64,000 nt of DNA, taken from positions 1 to 64,000 of the forward strand of contig JALHRL010000016.1 in NCBI GenBank assembly GCA_022841465.1, given 5' to 3'. Positions within the stretch are counted from its first letter, which is position 1, and the number at the start of each line of letters is the position of its first letter. Below, piece by piece: positions 61,255-64,000 of the stretch. Position numbers and translations under genes: made by a program. This DNA is from Bacteroidia bacterium. GTDB taxonomy: Bacteria > Bacteroidota > Bacteroidia > B-17B0 > Aurantibacillaceae. The notes under the pieces are model-generated. The model did no database searches. It saw only the letters and a program-made list of their open reading frames with translations, and was not told the origin of the DNA.

Positions 61255-62076
61255 TTATTTTAGTATTCTGCAAACTTCCTGTAATAAATAATCAAGCTCA
61301 TTAGACACATCAAACTGCTCTTTTGTGGGTAAACTTTCTTTCTTTCTTATTTGTGAATGCATAACTCCGTCTGCAACGTGCTTAAAAAAATCATACATCC
61401 TCTTAATAGCGCCTCTAAAACTTTGAGAATTTTTTTCGGCTTTGTAATTTGATGCTACCTGCTCAAAGCTGTTATGTCCGAAGATTGGCGGAACATGATC
61501 ACATATAGAGCGAATTAATGCCGACTTAGCGTATCTTAAATCAGCTTTATGGGCTAGATTTAACTCTTCACATAAACGAATTAATTTTGTTAAATCAAAC
61601 TCCACATTTGTAATGCTTTTTAATTCTGCCATTCTTTCTTCAAAAACGAAATCCATAGAATTACGATTAGAAATTGAGGCCTTCGTGTTAATAAATTGCT
61701 CTGTTGTCGGTTCGCATTCCATAAAATATTTTACTCTAGAAATCGCTTTCTTTTCGTCATAGGAGTGAGAAACTTTCTTCATAAATAATCTAACTTCATC
61801 CTTTTTAAGTTTAGATGCAGAAACCCTAATAATTCTTATCATATCATGCTTAATATTCAAGCCATTAAACATTATTGAATGCCCAGAGTTAAAAGGTTCA
61901 ACGAAATTTATTATAAGGTTTTCGTATGATAAAAAAACTAGTGCATCTCGTTTTTCCTTTCCTTTATTATCATTAAAAGACAAATATAAGTTGTAAGATT
62001 TCATTTCGTCAGGTCGCTCTTGTATTAAGTCTAATCTTAAACCATAGTTAACTAAGCAATTATAAAGTTGAGTCAA
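61255..62076 (-). CDS. Uncharacterised defence-cassette protein with an RxxxxH motif
   Basis: 273 residues if it starts at a TTG (62076), but the same frame stays open without an ATG up to about 62173 and its translation (ESKRKRETEVTDGEVIE, RSYTQKTRVL) looks like real protein, so the true start or a frameshift is unresolved. The N-terminal half is mixed alpha/beta (DALVFLSYENLIINFVEPF). The C-terminal half, from about residue 160, is helical and contains R189-S-I-C-D-H194 before VPPIFGHNSF; this region resembles a domain I have seen in other defence islands and could be HEPN-like. Function unknown. Confidence 0.65.
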   Translation of the reverse strand: MTQLYNCLVNYGLRLDLIQERPDEMKSYNLYLSFNDNKGKEKRDALVFLSYENLIINFVEPFNSGHSIMFNGLNIKHDMIRIIRVSASKLKKDEVRLFMKKVSHSYDEKKAISRVKYFMECEPTTEQFINTKASISNRNSMDFVFEERMAELKSITNVEFDLTKLIRLCEELNLAHKADLRYAKSALIRSICDHVPPIFGHNSFEQVASNYKAEKNSQSFRGAIKRMYDFFKHVADGVMHSQIRKKESLPTKEQFDVSNELDYLLQEVCRILK

Positions 62077-62146
62077 TACTCTGGTCTTTTGAGTATATGA
62101 CCTTTCAATAACTTCTCCATCTGTTACCTCAGTTTCCCTCTTTCGT

Positions 62147-62521
62147 TTAGATTCTCGATTCGAGTATACTATTTAATAATACTTGATTCGTGTTAATAGA
62201 TTTAAGATTTCTTAAAGGATATACTTTGTCAAATTCATCCTCCTTTTGTTTCTTTAAATAAGCTTTAGTAATTAAATCGAACTCCCGTAATATTCTTTTA
62301 TCATAAATCACATTTCTCGCATGTTCAGATACTTTATATAACACAAGCGCTAATTCGTTAATATTTTTATAGTTTTTAATAGCCTCCAATTCTTTAATCA
62401 TACTTTGAATTTGCAAACTAGTTACTTTCTCGTTTCGTAAAAACAAATCCTTATAAAGCTCGATATTATGCTCACGAGGGTCGATTAGTTTTTGGGATAT
62501 TTCTTGTGAAGATTTGTTCAT
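62147..62521 (-). CDS. Small helical protein of the minus cassette
   Basis: 124 residues, all charged helices (EKVTSLQIQSMIKELEAIK, INELALVLYKVSEHARNVIYD). No family recognised. The gene begins 11 bp after the 266-residue gene. Its stop lies within the open frame of the next ORF, so the products may be translationally linked or parts of one split protein. Confidence 0.6.
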   Translation of the reverse strand: MNKSSQEISQKLIDPREHNIELYKDLFLRNEKVTSLQIQSMIKELEAIKNYKNINELALVLYKVSEHARNVIYDKRILREFDLITKAYLKKQKEDEFDKVYPLRNLKSINTNQVLLNSILESRI

Positions 62522-62532
62522 TTTTTTCTTGA

Positions 62533-63333
62533 TTATTTGTTTCTAATAAAGTCTAACAACTTCAATCCCATTTCAGAAATAATAATAATTCTTAAACCTG
62601 CAAACTTCCTAGCATCAGTTATATCGCTCAATAAACCTTTAGTAAGTAAATCTTGTATGAATACCTCATTTTCTAGAGTTAAGTACTTATAATATTCCGC
62701 ATTACTTTTTCTAATCTCTTCAGAAATTAATGGTTTATTTGTTTCAATTCTTTTCTCTACTATTTTTAAATTAGCTTTAAGCTTGACTCTGTTTTGTTTT
62801 GTTCCTTCGGCGAGTTTGTCAGTTAATTCCTTTAAAAGGTCAAAATCTTTTTGTTGTTGTTTTAAAATTTGACCTTGTTCTATTGGACGTTTTGCATAGT
62901 GCGCAAGAATCTCAATTTGTTTAGAATTAAGAACAGAAACTAAATGAAGAAACGACTCTGTTAAAGGATGAATTTCGCCAATATTTATTTTGTTTATTAC
63001 AATGGCTTTAAAATGATTTAATTTTTCCTCCTCTTTTGTTTCTACGACCCTTCTTATTACCATTTCAAAAAATTGCGCAAACTCTTCCGACCCTATAAAT
63101 TCCTCATTTATTTTCAAATTGCTTTTCTTTTCAAAATACTCCTTTAAAAGTTCCGTAAACTTCATAAAACGAGCCTGCTTAATATTACTATTAAGAGAAA
63201 GTCCTTCAGCAATAACATTTCCAACAAAGGGTATGCTTTCAGCTATTACTTGAATAACAGAATTTGCTATCTCTTTATTCTTAATACTGATTGCATTTGA
63301 TTTTTTAGTACAAAGCTTATTCTTGTTGGGCAT
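62533..63333 (-). CDS. Uncharacterised protein with a hydrophobic N-terminal segment
   Basis: 266 residues, first gene of the minus cassette. Residues about 22-45 (SVIQVIAESIPFVGNVIAEG) are hydrophobic with small residues and could form a membrane-inserting helix. The segment KFTELLKEYFEKK, then FFEMVIRRVVETKEEEKLNHF continues as helices. The C-terminal part (about 215-264) resembles a winged helix (LENEVFIQDLLTKGLL, IIIISEMGLKLLDFI). I have the impression of a widespread family of unnamed defence-associated proteins, but cannot name it. No enzyme motif seen. Confidence 0.6.
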   Translation of the reverse strand: MPNKNKLCTKKSNAISIKNKEIANSVIQVIAESIPFVGNVIAEGLSLNSNIKQARFMKFTELLKEYFEKKSNLKINEEFIGSEEFAQFFEMVIRRVVETKEEEKLNHFKAIVINKINIGEIHPLTESFLHLVSVLNSKQIEILAHYAKRPIEQGQILKQQQKDFDLLKELTDKLAEGTKQNRVKLKANLKIVEKRIETNKPLISEEIRKSNAEYYKYLTLENEVFIQDLLTKGLLSDITDARKFAGLRIIIISEMGLKLLDFIRNK

Positions 63334-63524
63334 TATTAGTATATTTAAATACTAAAGATAAATTATATTTGGGTATTATATTGCCATGTTTTATAGCATT
63401 CTTAAATGCAAAGACAACCGATTACAATAATAGCACTGTGGAAAATTCAATTTAAACGGCAAAATACTGCTATATAAACCCTTACTATTACTAAATTAGA
63501 ATCATCTTCATCTGATGCAAAGTA
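63334..63524. other. Intergenic right edge of the island
   Basis: 191 bp of AT-rich DNA between the minus cassette and the T9SS protein gene. A weak minus-strand -7-like box (TATCTTTA, complement of about 63353-63360) could start the cassette. ATGCAAAG occurs twice (63406-63413, 63515-63522), the inverted form of the TTTGCAT repeated beside the tRNA on the left edge. No tRNA fragment is seen. Confidence 0.4.
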
Positions 63525-64000
63525 TCAACCTCTCAAAATAACAAAACGCTTTCTTGCAATTTGTTTCCCGTTTTTGAGTTCTAGAATGTACGTTCCGTTT
63601 GGTATATTTTCAATATGTATAACTGCTTTGTTTTTATCAATTTCCAATTCATTTTGTTTTACAACATTCCCAAGTTCATTGTAAATTACATATTCATTAA
63701 ATTTATTTCTATTCCCTTTTACAAACTCTAATTTTAAAACCTCATCACTTGGGTTGGGGCTTAGTATAATATTATTGTTTTCGTTATTTATTTCTTTAAG
63801 GCCAACATCGCTAGAGTAAACTATAACAGTATCGTATTTAATATTTCCACACAAATCTTGCTTTACCATGTAGGTGTTTGTGGTGGCACCAACAAAAACA
63901 GTTATGCCCGCAGCAGTATCAATGGCGCTAGTGGTATTTGGTAATTTATACCAGGTACAGGCATCATCAAGCCCAATTTCTCGTGTTCTGCCAATATACA
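63525..64000 (-). CDS. T9SS-sorted exported protein, C-terminal fragment (cut by window end)
   Basis: Only the C-terminal about 158 residues are present; the frame stays open to the right edge of the window, so the apparent ATG at 63869 is internal. The visible passenger end (TREIGLDDACTWYKLPNT, GITVFVGATTNTYMVKQDLCG) resembles repeats in large Bacteroidota surface proteins. The C-terminus is a T9SS type A sorting domain (IILSPNPSDEVLKLEFV, YVIYNELGNVVKQNELE, TYILELKNGKQIARKRFVI). Core gene, marking the right side of the island. Confidence 0.85.
   Translation of the reverse strand, partial: YIGRTREIGLDDACTWYKLPNTTSAIDTAAGITVFVGATTNTYMVKQDLCGNIKYDTVIVYSSDVGLKEINNENNNIILSPNPSDEVLKLEFVKGNRNKFNEYVIYNELGNVVKQNELEIDKNKAVIHIENIPNGTYILELKNGKQIARKRFVILRG

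Noticed and set aside
55192-63522. Short TTTGCAT repeats at both edges of the island as attachment sites
   Set aside because: Seven-base AT-rich words recur by chance, the orientation differs between the edges, and no integrase is present; kept only as a weak remark.
63334-63524. Duplicate of the tRNA-Val 3' end at the far edge of the island
   Set aside because: I looked for the T-arm and acceptor sequence (GGTTCGAACCC, ACTCCCC) and did not find it.
1-64000. CRISPR arrays, insertion sequences, rRNA genes
   Set aside because: No regularly spaced repeats, no transposase motifs with terminal inverted repeats, and no rRNA sequence were seen.

Overview
The window is AT-rich, gene-dense bacterial DNA from a member of the Bacteroidota. 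The evidence is several secreted proteins with type IX secretion (T9SS) C-terminal sorting domains, GldF/GldG gliding-motility ABC components, TonB-dependent receptors with N-terminal carboxypeptidase-regulatory-like domains, a PUR-family (DUF3276) protein, a bacterial GGGP-synthase homologue, and promoters of the Bacteroidota type (TTG, about 20 bp, TAnnTTTG). I cannot place it below phylum; it looks like a contig from an environmental assembly. The first 14 bases equal the 3' end of an Illumina adapter, so the left end is an untrimmed contig end. The right end cuts through a T9SS-sorted protein.

Layout. 0.1-9.5 kb: dipeptide epimerase, cytidine deaminase, a GNAT acetyltransferase, HflX, a membrane cytochrome c, two amidohydrolase-like exported proteins and PdxA. 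9.5-16.2 kb: a TonB receptor behind a TPP riboswitch, then a tightly overlapping minus-strand operon (phosphopantetheinyl transferase, GGGP synthase, ThiE-like protein, PnuC-type transporter, NadR-like kinase). Together these suggest thiamine or vitamin-precursor salvage. 16.3-26.7 kb: AhcY, a Cys-motif membrane protein, a double-OmpA protein, GldG/GldF, a serine hydrolase, MtgA, a TlpA-like thioredoxin, RsmI and CorA. 26.7-37.8 kb: T9SS-exported proteins, a YqeY-like protein, a tandem thioredoxin protein, a glycosyltransferase and an M16 protease. 37.9-41.7 kb: UvrC and a small regulator/membrane operon. 41.8-45.7 kb: a TonB receptor operon with three lipoproteins and a His/Cys-rich small protein, probably for metal uptake. 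45.9-54.9 kb: an SDR, a PUR protein, MenG/UbiE, heptose kinase, aminotransferase, a T9SS protein with a CxxCH motif, ribosomal protein L34 and an MsbA-like ABC exporter.

At 55.07 kb there is a tRNA-Val(UAC), and from there to about 63.5 kb lies an accessory island. It has two convergent cassettes whose stop codons share one TTAA. The plus cassette encodes a one-TM coiled-coil protein and a 1333-residue protein with an N-terminal NACHT/STAND-type NTPase, a long helical middle and a C-terminal PD-(D/E)XK nuclease. The minus cassette encodes three uncharacterised proteins and a putAbiC-like abortive-infection membrane protein. I read this as a candidate antiphage locus; the NACHT-nuclease pair has an inverted domain order compared with most described Avs-type systems and is the best candidate for something undescribed. 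No integrase, transposase or CRISPR array is visible.
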